A stretch of 64,000 bases of DNA from Rhodobacter sp. SY28-1 (GCF_005222785.1 NZ_STGH01000001.1:496001-560000), one strand, 5' to 3'; positions 10,878 through 19,395 are shown, counted from the stretch's first letter. The notes: generated by a model from the sequence alone, not told the origin. Numbers and translations: made by a program.

Positions 10878-12124
10878 CGTGGGGCGTCCTTGAAGGGCAT
10901 GTCTAGGGTCGTCCGGGCCAGAAGTGCGATTGCTATGACCTTCAATACGCAAGGCAGGCCCGCGTAGATCAATGTGAGCGTTCCCAGTGCCGATTCCGTG
11001 TTCTGCGTGCCCGGCTGGAAGCCTGCAGCCTGCAGCGCGGGGAGGATCGTCAGGGCGGCCAGCGCGAGGGAAAGCTTCGAGACAAAGTTCCACAACCCGA
11101 AGGCCGCCGCCTCGGGTGTGCCGGTCTGGGCAAGGCGCTGGGCGAAGATGGCAGGGAGGAGGGTGAGGTCCGCGCCCAAGGCAGCCCCGGAGGCGGCGCA
11201 GATCAGGGCGAAGGGGATCAGGTCCTCGGCGCCGAGGGTGAGAGTCCAGAGGAAGCTGGCGATGGCGAGGACCATGGCGGCGAGGAGGGTGGGTTTCGGG
11301 GCATGGCGGCGGGCGAGAAGGCTCCAGACCGGGGTCGAGGCTGCGGCGGCGAGGAAGAAGAGGAGGAGGAGGGGGCCTTCGGAGCCGGGGAGTTGGAGGC
11401 GGGATTCCACGAAGAAAAGGAAGAGGGTGGAGGTCACGGCGACGGGGGCGGCGTTGAGGAGCGCGATGAGGAGGAGGCGGCGGGCGAGTGGGTCGGCAAG
11501 CGCGGGGCGGAAGAGGTCCCAGGGGTGGGCGACTTGTTCCCCCGAGGTGCCTTGCCATTCGCGGCGCATGGCGAGGGTGGCGGCAAGGGCTACGGCGGCG
11601 AAGATCAGGGCGAAGGCGGTGAATGGGGTGTCGGTCAGGGGAGCGAGGGCCACGGGGGCGGTCGCGGCAAGGCAGACGCCGAGAAGCGAGCCGCCCTCAC
11701 GCCAACCCGCCAGGCGGATGTGGCCCTGGGGGCCGAGGGTCTGCGCCTTGGTCACGCCCTCGGCGTAGAAGCAGATGGTCAGGTAGGAGAAGGCGGAAAA
11801 GAGGACGGTTAGGGTAAGGGCGAACCAGAGGAGCGGCTGGGTCGGGGGCGTGATGGCGAAAAGCGCGTAAAGTGCTGCGGACATCAGCATGGTGGCGATG
11901 GCGATGGTCAGGCGGCGGCGGGGCCGCGTCGCCTCGGCCAGCCAGCCCAGGAGGGGGTCCTGGACGACATCGACCAGTCGGAGCGCGGCCAGCGTCAGGC
12001 CCATCGCAGCGAGGGAGGTGCCGTAGCTGTCGACGTAGAACTTCGGCGCATGAATGTAGATCGGCAGGCCCGCCATCGCGATCAGGGCGGCAAAAAGCGA
12101 CCAGGCGGGGAGGCGGTTGGTCAT
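10874..12124 (-). CDS. MFS transporter of the GPH (MelB-like) type
   Basis: The 416-residue polytopic protein has about 11-12 hydrophobic segments and begins LFAALIAMAGLPIYIHAPKF. The N-terminal PKFY..YG..L region and the cytoplasmic DPLLGWLAEATRPRRR loop resemble glycoside-pentoside-hexuronide/MFS_2 carriers. The cargo is unknown; its position in a stress operon with lipid-modifying enzymes argues against a sugar and for a lysolipid or fatty-acid-type substrate, by inference. The gap of 145 bp to the preceding DUF1365 gene is the only long spacer in this operon. Confidence 0.82.
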   Translation of the reverse strand: MTNRLPAWSLFAALIAMAGLPIYIHAPKFYVDSYGTSLAAMGLTLAALRLVDVVQDPLLGWLAEATRPRRRLTIAIATMLMSAALYALFAITPPTQPLLWFALTLTVLFSAFSYLTICFYAEGVTKAQTLGPQGHIRLAGWREGGSLLGVCLAATAPVALAPLTDTPFTAFALIFAAVALAATLAMRREWQGTSGEQVAHPWDLFRPALADPLARRLLLIALLNAAPVAVTSTLFLFFVESRLQLPGSEGPLLLLFFLAAAASTPVWSLLARRHAPKPTLLAAMVLAIASFLWTLTLGAEDLIPFALICAASGAALGADLTLLPAIFAQRLAQTGTPEAAAFGLWNFVSKLSLALAALTILPALQAAGFQPGTQNTESALGTLTLIYAGLPCVLKVIAIALLARTTLDMPFKDAPR

Positions 12125-12142
12125 CGGCGGTTACGAAATCGA

Positions 12143-12194
12143 GCGCCTTGCGGCGCAAGCCTCTTGTCTCGCCTCTGCGCGCGAAGAGCGCGCA
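12143..12194. other. Two small hairpins in the only long intercistronic gap of the operon
   Basis: Between the DUF1365 stop and the MFS start lie GCGCC-TTGC-GGCGC (12143-12156) and a perfect 7-bp stem TGCGCGC-GAAGA-GCGCGCA (12176-12194). Neither is followed by a T-run on the minus strand, so they are more likely to influence mRNA processing or partial termination than to be intrinsic terminators. Confidence 0.4.
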
Positions 12195-12269
12195 ACCGGC
12201 TCGGATGAAGGGCCTCGGGCGGGGCTATTTGGCGAAGGGAAAGACGCAAGGTCACCCCGAAGCGGTGGG

Positions 12270-13019
12270 TCATCGGGAGATGTCTTCGGCGGGGGGCGTG
12301 GGGCGGTGGTTGAACTTGACGCGCTTGAGCCACAGCTTCAGCGCCTGCCAGTGGATCAGTGCCAGCACCCGGCGCGAGCCGAAGGGGCGGCGGAGGGCGG
12401 AGGCGAGGATGCCGGCGTTGGTCAGCTTTTGGCGTGGGCCGATCAGGTTGGTGAACAGGCCGCCGCCCGGAGTGGTGTAGTCGATCCAGATGCCGATGCG
12501 GTCTGGCCGGATGTCGAAGCGGAAGGTGTAAGTGCCAGCGACGGGCTGGAAGGGCGAGACGTGGAAGATCTTCTGCGCCTGGATCGTGTCCTCGCGCGTG
12601 ATGGGCGCGCGGTCCTCGCGATGGCAGAGGTAGGAATGCCGGTCGCCATAGGTGTTCGTCACCTCGGCGATGACAGCGCGGAGGTGGCCGAGGTGGTCAT
12701 AGGCCAGCCAGAAGGCGACCGGGTTGAAGACATGACCCAGAAGGCGCGGCTGGGCAAGGAGGAGGACGCGGTCGGCGGCCAGGCCGTGCTGCGTCAACTG
12801 CTCGCGCGCCCATTGCACGCCGGTCCCCTGCCCCGGCGCGCCGCCGTGGTCGGCGTCGTGGACCGACATCAGGTTGCCCTGGTTCCGGGAGAACAGGGCG
12901 GGTCCCCTGGCCTTCACGGGGTCCAGCAGAAGGTAGTCCACAGAGTAACGGAAGGCATTCTTCACTGCGCCCTTGCGCCCGTGGAAGGTCTCGGCCGGGA
13001 TGCGCTGCACGTCCGTCAT
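12270..13019 (-). CDS. ufaO: DUF1365 protein, UfaO-like furan fatty acid oxygenation factor
   Basis: The 249-residue DUF1365 protein carries family landmarks: VKNAFRYSVDYLLLD near the N terminus, VFNPVAFWLAYD, VTNTYGDRHSYL and KIFHVSPFQPV. Its start overlaps the FAD enzyme stop by 4 bp. In R. sphaeroides the equivalent gene beside the sigma-E-controlled desaturase has been linked to oxygen insertion in methylated furan fatty acid synthesis (UfaO). I assign the symbol from family plus neighbourhood; the chemistry has not been shown for this sequence. No cofactor motif is obvious. Confidence 0.72.
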   Translation of the reverse strand: MTDVQRIPAETFHGRKGAVKNAFRYSVDYLLLDPVKARGPALFSRNQGNLMSVHDADHGGAPGQGTGVQWAREQLTQHGLAADRVLLLAQPRLLGHVFNPVAFWLAYDHLGHLRAVIAEVTNTYGDRHSYLCHREDRAPITREDTIQAQKIFHVSPFQPVAGTYTFRFDIRPDRIGIWIDYTTPGGGLFTNLIGPRQKLTNAGILASALRRPFGSRRVLALIHWQALKLWLKRVKFNHRPTPPAEDISR

Positions 13020-14311
13020 GCGACCAGCCGGAAGGCCTGACGCTCGGCCATCGCCTGCACCACGTCGACAGCCGAGGCGAAGCCGTCTTCGTGGAAGCCG
13101 TTCCGCATCCAGGCCCCACAGAACCAGGTGTTCCGGGTGCCGTTCATCGTGCGGAGCCGTTCCTGCGCGGCAAAGGCGGCGACGTCGAACACCGGGTGGT
13201 GGAAGGTGTTCACGTCGTGGATCAGCTCATCCCGGATCGGCCGCGTCGTGTTCAGCGTGACGAACAGCGGGTCGTCCTGCGGGATCGGTTGCAGTGAGTT
13301 CATCCAGTAGGTCAGGTCGATGCGGTCGCCCGGGCCGGACTTGGGCTCGACATAGGACCAGGAGGACCAGACCTTGCGTGACCGCGGCATCAGCGCGGCG
13401 TCGGAATGCAGGACCGCCTCGTTCGGCTGATAGCGGATCGCCGCCAGCGCGCCGGTTTCTTCGGGCGTGCCGTCGGACAGGAGCTTCAGGGTGATGTCGG
13501 AATGGGTCGCGAAGACCACGTCATCGAAAAGCTCTGGTTCGCCGCCCACCGAGCGGACGAAGACCGATCCGGCCTCGCGCCGGACCGATGCGACGGGGGT
13601 CGCCGTGCGGATGTCCACGCCCTGGGCTGTCATGGCGGATTGCAGGCGGCGGACATATTCGACGGAGCCGCCCTTGACGGTATACCACTGGTGCTGGCCA
13701 TCGAAATCCATCAGCGCATGGTTGCGGAAGAAGCGCACCAGCGCCTGGGCCGGGAAGTCGAGGATGCCCGCGGTGGGCGTGGACCAGATCGCGCCCGAAA
13801 ACGGAGTGATGTAGTGGTCCCGGAAGTAGTCGCCGGTGCCCAGGCGGCCCAGAAGCTCGCCGATGCTCATCGTGGGATCGTTTGCCACCGCTTCGGCATT
13901 GCGGTTGAAGTGCAGGATGTCGGTCAGCATCCGCAGGAACCGCGGGTTCAGGGCGTTGCGGCGCTGGGCGAAGATCGTGTCCATCGAGGCCAGACCGTAT
14001 TCGATGGCCCCACCCCGGATCGAGGCGCCGAAGGACATGCTGCTTTCGCAGGTCGGAACGCCAAGTTTGTCGAAGAGCCGCACCAGATGCGGGTAGTTCA
14101 CATGGTTGAAGACAATGAACCCTGTATCGACCGGCTGATCCTTGCGCTTGCCCGCGATCACGGTCCGCGCATGGCCGCCCAGACGCGGCTCGGCTTCGAA
14201 CAGGACGACAGAGTTCCGGTCGGCAAGGAGATGGGCGGCGGCCATGCCGGAAATCCCCCCCCCGATCACGGCGACGCGACGGGGGGCCTGACCAAACTGT
14301 TCGAACGGCAT
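13016..14311 (-). CDS. ufaD: FAD-dependent amine-oxidase-family enzyme, UfaD-like fatty acid dehydrogenase
   Basis: The 431-residue flavoprotein has an N-terminal Rossmann dinucleotide site (RRVAVIGGGISGMAAAHLL) and FEAEPRLGGHARTV, typical of NAD(P)-binding amine oxidases. It is the first gene after the sigma-E-type promoter. The R. sphaeroides counterpart (RSP_1091, UfaD) dehydrogenates an 11-methyl fatty acyl chain to the diene precursor of furan fatty acids. The start at 14311 sits 30 bp below the -10 element, giving a short leader. The methyltransferase UfaM is not in the window. Assignment is family plus operon context. Confidence 0.75.
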   Translation of the reverse strand: MPFEQFGQAPRRVAVIGGGISGMAAAHLLADRNSVVLFEAEPRLGGHARTVIAGKRKDQPVDTGFIVFNHVNYPHLVRLFDKLGVPTCESSMSFGASIRGGAIEYGLASMDTIFAQRRNALNPRFLRMLTDILHFNRNAEAVANDPTMSIGELLGRLGTGDYFRDHYITPFSGAIWSTPTAGILDFPAQALVRFFRNHALMDFDGQHQWYTVKGGSVEYVRRLQSAMTAQGVDIRTATPVASVRREAGSVFVRSVGGEPELFDDVVFATHSDITLKLLSDGTPEETGALAAIRYQPNEAVLHSDAALMPRSRKVWSSWSYVEPKSGPGDRIDLTYWMNSLQPIPQDDPLFVTLNTTRPIRDELIHDVNTFHHPVFDVAAFAAQERLRTMNGTRNTWFCGAWMRNGFHEDGFASAVDVVQAMAERQAFRLVA

Positions 14312-14340
14312 TCCGGGACTTCCCTTGATTTGCTTTTAGG

Positions 14341-14370
14341 TGCTTACGCAACGGGTGCCCGATCGGATCA
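14341..14370 (-). promoter_or_regulatory. Sigma-E (RpoE/ChrR) type promoter for the ufaD operon
   Basis: On the minus strand TGATCC (14370-14365), an 18-nt spacer and TAAGCA (14346-14341) match the R. sphaeroides sigma-E consensus (TGATC, then TAAG/TAG). Transcription would start near 14335, about 25 nt ahead of the ATG at 14311. The -35 and spacer length are identical to the rpoE promoter on the other strand. Confidence 0.78.
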
Positions 14371-14509
14371 CCCTTCGATGCACCTACCGGGCCGCAGCGA
14401 AGAAAGTTTCGTGTCAGGTTCCCTATACGCACCTAATGCGAAAAATCTGTCAAACGAAGTTGACAGGAAGTCTTGACTTGTGGCCCGCACGCTCCAGTTC
14501 GCTGAAAAA

Positions 14510-14539
14510 TGATCCGACTGCGTGTTACCGGCGTAGAAG
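14510..14539 (+). promoter_or_regulatory. Sigma-E type autoregulatory promoter of rpoE-chrR
   Basis: TGATCC (14510-14515), an 18-nt spacer and TAGAAG (14534-14539) form a sigma-E promoter reading into rpoE, implying autoregulation as in R. sphaeroides. The expected transcription start near 14546 falls past the first two ATG codons (14544 and 14547), favouring translation from 14571. Confidence 0.75.
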
Positions 14540-14570
14540 CAACATGATGCTAGACGCCACGAGAGCCGCT

Positions 14571-15191
14571 ATGACGGAGCAGGCCTTGTCGCCGCTGCCT
14601 TCGGGCGTGGGTGCAGGTGCCGGTTCGCGCCAGAAAAGGGTTGGGTCGTTGGCGACGACGGACGATACAGACTGGGCCGCCCTTCTGGTGAAGGTGCGCG
14701 ACCATCAGGACCGGGCGGCCTTCGCGGCCTTGTTCCGGCACTTTGCCCCAAGGGTGAAGGCCTTCCTGATGAAGTCGGGCGCAGGGGCCGCGCTGGCCGA
14801 GGAATGCGCTCAGGACGTCATGGCGACGCTCTGGCAGAAGGCGCATCTCTTCGACCCCACGCGGGCTTCCGTGGCGACCTGGGTCTATACCATCGCCCGC
14901 AACCGGCGGATCGACGCGCTGCGCAAGGCGCGCCGGGCAGAGCCGGAGGAACTGGATTGGGGACCCGAGCCCGAGCCTGACCAGGCCGAGGTGATGGAGG
15001 CCCAGCAAGAGACGGAACGGTTGGGACGCGCCCTTGCGGCGTTGCCTGCACCGCAAAGGACACTGATCGAACGCGCCTTCTACGGCGATCTCTCGCACTC
15101 AGAGATCGCAGCCGAGACGGGGCTTCCCCTGGGGACGATCAAATCGCGGATACGGCTGGCGCTGGAGAAACTGCGCCATCAGATGGGTTAA
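14571..15191 (+). CDS. rpoE: ECF sigma factor RpoE (group-IV, ChrR-controlled)
   Basis: The 206-residue sigma factor directs the singlet-oxygen response in purple bacteria. Region 2 runs through FAALFRHFAPRVKAFLMKSG to WVYTIARNRRIDALRK; region 4 contains LSHSEIAAETGLPLGTIKSR, a helix-turn-helix. The reading frame is open from 14340, but ATG 14571 (MTEQALSPLPS) is preferred because the sigma-E promoter ends at 14539. ATG 14547 would leave essentially no leader. chrR follows after 30 bp. The pair is the textbook RpoE-ChrR arrangement, in which ChrR holds RpoE inactive until singlet oxygen triggers its degradation. Confidence 0.9.
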   Translation: MTEQALSPLPSGVGAGAGSRQKRVGSLATTDDTDWAALLVKVRDHQDRAAFAALFRHFAPRVKAFLMKSGAGAALAEECAQDVMATLWQKAHLFDPTRASVATWVYTIARNRRIDALRKARRAEPEELDWGPEPEPDQAEVMEAQQETERLGRALAALPAPQRTLIERAFYGDLSHSEIAAETGLPLGTIKSRIRLALEKLRHQMG

Positions 15192-15221
15192 GGGCCAAGC
15201 GGCTAAGGGACTGAGACGGAC

Positions 15222-15869
15222 ATGACGACGATACGCCACCATCTTTCGGATCAGCTGCTGATGGCCTATGCGGCCGGTCAGTTGCCCGAGGCTTTCAACC
15301 TGGTCGTGGCGACGCATGTGTCGCTGTGCGATGAATGCAGGGCGCGGGCAGGCAGCTTCGACGCAGTCGGGGGCACGCTTCTGGAAGAGGCCGATGAAAT
15401 TGCGATGGGCGAGGATGCCCTGGCAAAGGCGCTGGAGCGGATCGAGGGCCTTGCCCAGGCCACCCGGTCTGAACCGCTGAAACCGGCGGGCATCTTCCCG
15501 GCGCCGCTGGCGGATTACATTGGCGGCGACCTGTCGGCGGTGCGCTGGCGCAAGGTCGGCGGCGGGGTGAAGCAGGCCATCCTGCCCACGGCCAAGGATG
15601 CCTCCGTCCGGCTTCTGTACATCCCGGCGGGGACGGCGGTGCCGGACCATGGCCACCGGGGGATGGAGCTGACGCTGGTCCTGCAGGGTGCCTTCGCCGA
15701 CGAGAACGACCGTTTCGGTCGCGGCGACATCGAAATTGCCGACGAAGAGATGGAGCATACCCCGGTCGCCTTGGCCGGGGAGGATTGCATCTGTCTGGCG
15801 GCGACGGATGCGCCCTTGCGGTTCCGGGGGCTGATCCCGCGGCTGGCGCAGCCATTGCTGCGGATCTGA
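15222..15869 (+). CDS. chrR: Zinc-dependent anti-sigma factor ChrR
   Basis: The 215-residue protein has the two ChrR domains. The N-terminal anti-sigma domain carries the ZAS zinc ligands His6/His7 and His32-x3-Cys36-x2-Cys39. The C-terminal cupin holds the metal-site residues His143, His145, Glu149 and His179, each offset by +2 from the R. sphaeroides ligands. ZAS binds RpoE; the cupin is required for the singlet-oxygen signal. It is co-transcribed with rpoE. All residues known to matter are present, so the switch should be functional. Confidence 0.93.
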   Translation: MTTIRHHLSDQLLMAYAAGQLPEAFNLVVATHVSLCDECRARAGSFDAVGGTLLEEADEIAMGEDALAKALERIEGLAQATRSEPLKPAGIFPAPLADYIGGDLSAVRWRKVGGGVKQAILPTAKDASVRLLYIPAGTAVPDHGHRGMELTLVLQGAFADENDRFGRGDIEIADEEMEHTPVALAGEDCICLAATDAPLRFRGLIPRLAQPLLRI

Positions 15870-15893
15870 CGCGGTACCGGTCTGAAGCCCGGC

Positions 15894-16421
15894 TTACAGC
15901 CCACCGAGCCTGACAGCGATGACCGGCCAGTCTCCCTGCAGGCGGGCGGGGCCTTCAGTCAGGATCATATCGTCGCGATTGACGGCATGCCCGTTCACCA
16001 GGCACGGACCAAGCGCATAGAGTGCCAGGGTTCCGCCCGAGGTCAGGCTGTCGTTCTGAGCGACGAAAACTTGCGGTTTCGGCAGGCTGCGCGCCGTCAT
16101 CACGTTGAAATCGTCGGACTGCTGACCGTTGGTTTCGGTAGCTGTCACTTCGACGTCGCCGGGGAAAGCCACGGGAACCAAGGGCTCGCAACGCAGGTCC
16201 AGGTTGGGGCCTGTCAGCCGGAAGCCGGGGCCTGAGAGTACGGTCAGGTTCCGCTCGATGCCCGGAAACAGCGAGAACGGACCGTCCTCTACCACCGCCG
16301 CCTTCGACAGGCGCACCAGAAGCTGTCCATCGCGCTCCAGTCGCCAAAGCTCTGTGGTGGTTCCGCGCCCGTTCTTCCACGGCTGGCGTGTGTAGTCTGC
16401 GGGGGTGAGGTGGCGCATCAT
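15894..16421 (-). CDS. HutD/Ves family cupin protein
   Basis: The 175-residue protein begins MMRHLTPADYTRQPWKNGRG, the HutD/Ves signature (PWKNG.G.T.E), and continues through a beta-barrel with FSLFPGIERNLTVLSGPGF. HutD occurs with histidine utilisation genes elsewhere and its biochemical role is unsettled; no hut gene lies nearby. The start overlaps rmuC by 4 bp, so it is probably the last gene of a mutL-rmuC-hutD unit. Confidence 0.8.
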   Translation of the reverse strand: MMRHLTPADYTRQPWKNGRGTTTELWRLERDGQLLVRLSKAAVVEDGPFSLFPGIERNLTVLSGPGFRLTGPNLDLRCEPLVPVAFPGDVEVTATETNGQQSDDFNVMTARSLPKPQVFVAQNDSLTSGGTLALYALGPCLVNGHAVNRDDMILTEGPARLQGDWPVIAVRLGGL

Positions 16422-17578
16422 TCGGCGGCAGTCGGGCCGATGACCTTGACCGGATCGTCGGGGGCCAGTTCCTCGAAATCGAAGTTGTCCAGCCTGCGCG
16501 CCCGCTTGGTGGCCTTGTCAGAGGAGATCTTGATCTCCTCGATGTCCTTCGCGGCCTGGCCGAAATGGCGATCCAGGTTTTCCACCCGCGCGCCAAGGCG
16601 TTCGACGTCGGAATAGAGAAGCGAGAGTTCGCGCCGGATCGCGCCCGCCTGTTCGCGCATCCGTGCGTCCTTCAGCACGGCCCGCATCGTGTTCAGCGTT
16701 GCCATGCAGGTGGTAGGCGACACGATCCAGACCTTAGCCGTGAACCCTTCGCGGACGAGGTCGGGGAAGTTGGCGTGCAGCTCGGCATAGACCGCTTCCG
16801 AGGGCAGGAACATCAGCGCGCCGTCGGCGGTCTCGCCCTCCAGGATGTATTTCTCGCTGATCGCACGGATATGGGCGCGGACGGCGGTGCGCATCAGTTG
16901 CGCGGCTTCCTGTTGCAGGCGGGGTGTATCGGCGCGGCGCAGCGCCTCGTAGGCCTCCAGCGGGAACTTGGCATCGATGACGATGGGGCCGGGGGGATTG
17001 GGCAGGTGGATCAGGCAGTCGGCGCGGCGGCCGTTCGACAGCGTGGCCTGCATCGAATAGGCGTCCTTGGGCAGGGCCTTCTGCACGATGTCGTTGAGCT
17101 GGATTTCCCCAAACGCCCCGCGCGTCTGCTTGTTCGACAGGATGTCCTGCAGCGACAGGACGTTTCCCGACAGTTTCTCGATATTGGCCTGGGCCTTGTC
17201 GATGGTCTCCAGCCGGGTCTGCAACTCGCCCAAGGATCGCGCCGTACGGGTCGAGGTCCCGTGCAGCGCTTCAGTCATATGCCTCTGCACTTCGGCGAGG
17301 CGCTGTTCCATCACCTGCAGCATCGCGGTCTGGCTGACGGCCTGGGTTTCCGAGACGTGGTGCAAGCCTCCGGCCAGCCGCTCTTGGCCGTCACCCAACT
17401 GCTGAATGCGGGAGGAAAGCCAGCCGATTTCCCGCATAAGAGGTTCCGCCGCTGTCGCCGACCGGCTCACGCTGCGCAGGATGAGGAGGAGAAGCGCGAG
17501 AAGCGCCAGGGCAACCCCGCCGAGAAGCAGGATCTCGGGGTCGTTCCACGCATAGGTCTGGCCGAAGAGCGTAATCAT
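16418..17578 (-). CDS. rmuC: DNA recombination protein RmuC
   Basis: The 386-residue RmuC family protein has an N-terminal membrane segment (ILLLGGVALALLALLLLI), a long heptad-rich central coiled coil, and the PD-(D/E)XK-like core: KQTRGAFGEIQLNDIV, IVIDAKFPLEAYEAL and ALMFLPSEAVYAELH. RmuC limits inversions at short inverted repeats in E. coli. The start overlaps the mutL stop by 4 bp, coupling it to mismatch repair. Confidence 0.9.
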   Translation of the reverse strand: MITLFGQTYAWNDPEILLLGGVALALLALLLLILRSVSRSATAAEPLMREIGWLSSRIQQLGDGQERLAGGLHHVSETQAVSQTAMLQVMEQRLAEVQRHMTEALHGTSTRTARSLGELQTRLETIDKAQANIEKLSGNVLSLQDILSNKQTRGAFGEIQLNDIVQKALPKDAYSMQATLSNGRRADCLIHLPNPPGPIVIDAKFPLEAYEALRRADTPRLQQEAAQLMRTAVRAHIRAISEKYILEGETADGALMFLPSEAVYAELHANFPDLVREGFTAKVWIVSPTTCMATLNTMRAVLKDARMREQAGAIRRELSLLYSDVERLGARVENLDRHFGQAAKDIEEIKISSDKATKRARRLDNFDFEELAPDDPVKVIGPTAAE

Positions 17579-19395
17579 CGGCGGCCGAACAGGCGTTCAA
17601 CGTCGTGGAGCGACAGTTCCACATAGGTCGGCCGCCCGTGGTTGCACTGGCCCGAAAGCGGCGTCGCCTCCATCTCGCGCAGAAGGGCGTTCATCTCCTC
17701 GGGTCGCATCTGGCGCCCAGAGCGGACCGAGCCGTGGCAGGCCATACGGGAAAGGATCGCGTCGATCCTGGCGCGGACCAGCTGGCTGTCGCCTTTGTCG
17801 GCCAGTTCGTCGAGAATGTCCCAGATCAGCGCAGCGCCGTTGACGGGGCCAAGGACGGCGGGGGTTTCGCGGATGGCCACGGCATTGCCGCCGAAGGGCT
17901 CGATCACCAGCCCGACCTCGGCCAGCGCTGGGGCGGCGTCGAGAAGGCGGGCGGCGTCGGTCGGCGAAAGGTCCACGATTTCCGGAATCAGGAGCGCCTG
18001 GGCGCGAATGCCGGTCTCGGCCAGCTGGCGCTTCAGGCGTTCGTAGACCAGCCGTTCATGGGCCGCGTGCTGGTCGACGATGACGATGCCTTTGGCGGTC
18101 TGGGCGACGATGTAGTTCTCGTGCAACTGCGCGCGGGCGGCGCCCAGGGGATGCTCCTCGTGCGGCTGCGCCTCCTCCTCGCTGGGCGGCGCAAAGGCGG
18201 GGGCCTGGGGGGCTTCGGCAAAGCCGGGGGACTGGAAGGCAAAGGCGCGGGCAATGGCCGGTTGGCTGGAGCGGTCCATCTGGTAGACGCGCGGTTCAGG
18301 CCGGAAGGCGTCGAGCGTGGCCGCGCCAACGGTGGACGACGCGCGGTGGCCTGCCCCGGTCAGCGCCGACTTCAGCGCGGTGATGATGAGCGACCGCGCC
18401 GCGTCGGGTTCACGGAAGCGGACTTCGGCCTTTGCAGGGTGGACGTTGACGTCAACGCGCTGTGGGTCGGCGATCAGGTTCAGCACAGCGGCGGGGTGGC
18501 GGTCGCGGGAGAGAACGTCGAAGTAAGCCGCCCGCAGCGCGCCGTAGAGCATCCGGTCCAGCACCGGGCGGCCGTTGACAAACAGGTACTGCTGCGCCGA
18601 GGAGCCCCGCGAATAGGTTGGCAGCGCGGCGTAGCCTTGCAGGCGCAGGCCTTCGCGTTCGGCGTCGATGCGCAGCGCGTTGTCAGTGAAGTCGCGGCCG
18701 ATCACGCTCGCCAGACGCGACCCAAGCGCGTCGAACAGGTCACCATTGGCCGGGTCGGCGCGGAACAGGATGCGCGCCTCGCCCCCTGTCACGTCGCGCA
18801 GGGTGAGGCCCACTTGGGGTTCAGCCATCGCCAGACGGCGGACCACCTCGGTCACCGCCTGCAGTTCGGCGCGGTCGGACCGGAGAAATTTCAGCCGCGC
18901 CGGCGTGGCGAAGAACAGGTCGCGCAGTTCCACCACGGTCCCGCGGGTCAGGGCGGCAGGACGGACCGGGGACAGGCGGCTGGCTTCACAGGCGATCTGC
19001 GCGGCGTCCCCCTCGGCGCGGGAGGTGATGGTCAGCCGGCCCACCGCGCCCAGGGACGGCAAAGCCTCACCCCGGAAGCCAAAGCTGCGGATGTCCAGCA
19101 GGTCCGACCCGTCGATCTTCGACGTGGCATGGCGCGACAGGGCCAGCGGCAGATCCTCGGCCGTCATGCCGCAGCCGTCGTCCGTCACCCGGATCAGCGT
19201 CTTGCCGCCATCGGCGATGTCGACCTGTATGCGGCTGGCGCCCGCATCCAGCGCGTTTTCCACCAGTTCCTTAACGGCGCTGGCGGGGCGTTCCACCACC
19301 TCACCCGCCGCAATGCGGTTGATCGCGGCTTCGTCCAGTTGCCGGATCACCGGACGGCCTTGTGCGCCCGTTATCTTGGGGGTGTGAAGGGTCAT
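17575..19395 (-). CDS. mutL: DNA mismatch repair protein MutL with endonuclease motifs
   Basis: From ATG 19395 (MTLHTPKITGAQGRP) the protein has 606 residues; an upstream in-frame start at 19458 adds a non-conserved tail. The N-terminal GHKL ATPase shows INRIAAGEVVERPASAVKEL, DDGCGM and SFGFRGEALPSLGAV. The C-terminal domain keeps the MutL nuclease motifs DQHAAHERLVYE (DQHA-x2-E-x4-E), ACHGSVRSG, CNHGRPT and the terminal FGR, so it should nick DNA itself, consistent with alphaproteobacteria lacking MutH. It leads the mutL-rmuC-hutD unit. Confidence 0.95.
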   Translation of the reverse strand: MTLHTPKITGAQGRPVIRQLDEAAINRIAAGEVVERPASAVKELVENALDAGASRIQVDIADGGKTLIRVTDDGCGMTAEDLPLALSRHATSKIDGSDLLDIRSFGFRGEALPSLGAVGRLTITSRAEGDAAQIACEASRLSPVRPAALTRGTVVELRDLFFATPARLKFLRSDRAELQAVTEVVRRLAMAEPQVGLTLRDVTGGEARILFRADPANGDLFDALGSRLASVIGRDFTDNALRIDAEREGLRLQGYAALPTYSRGSSAQQYLFVNGRPVLDRMLYGALRAAYFDVLSRDRHPAAVLNLIADPQRVDVNVHPAKAEVRFREPDAARSLIITALKSALTGAGHRASSTVGAATLDAFRPEPRVYQMDRSSQPAIARAFAFQSPGFAEAPQAPAFAPPSEEEAQPHEEHPLGAARAQLHENYIVAQTAKGIVIVDQHAAHERLVYERLKRQLAETGIRAQALLIPEIVDLSPTDAARLLDAAPALAEVGLVIEPFGGNAVAIRETPAVLGPVNGAALIWDILDELADKGDSQLVRARIDAILSRMACHGSVRSGRQMRPEEMNALLREMEATPLSGQCNHGRPTYVELSLHDVERLFGRR

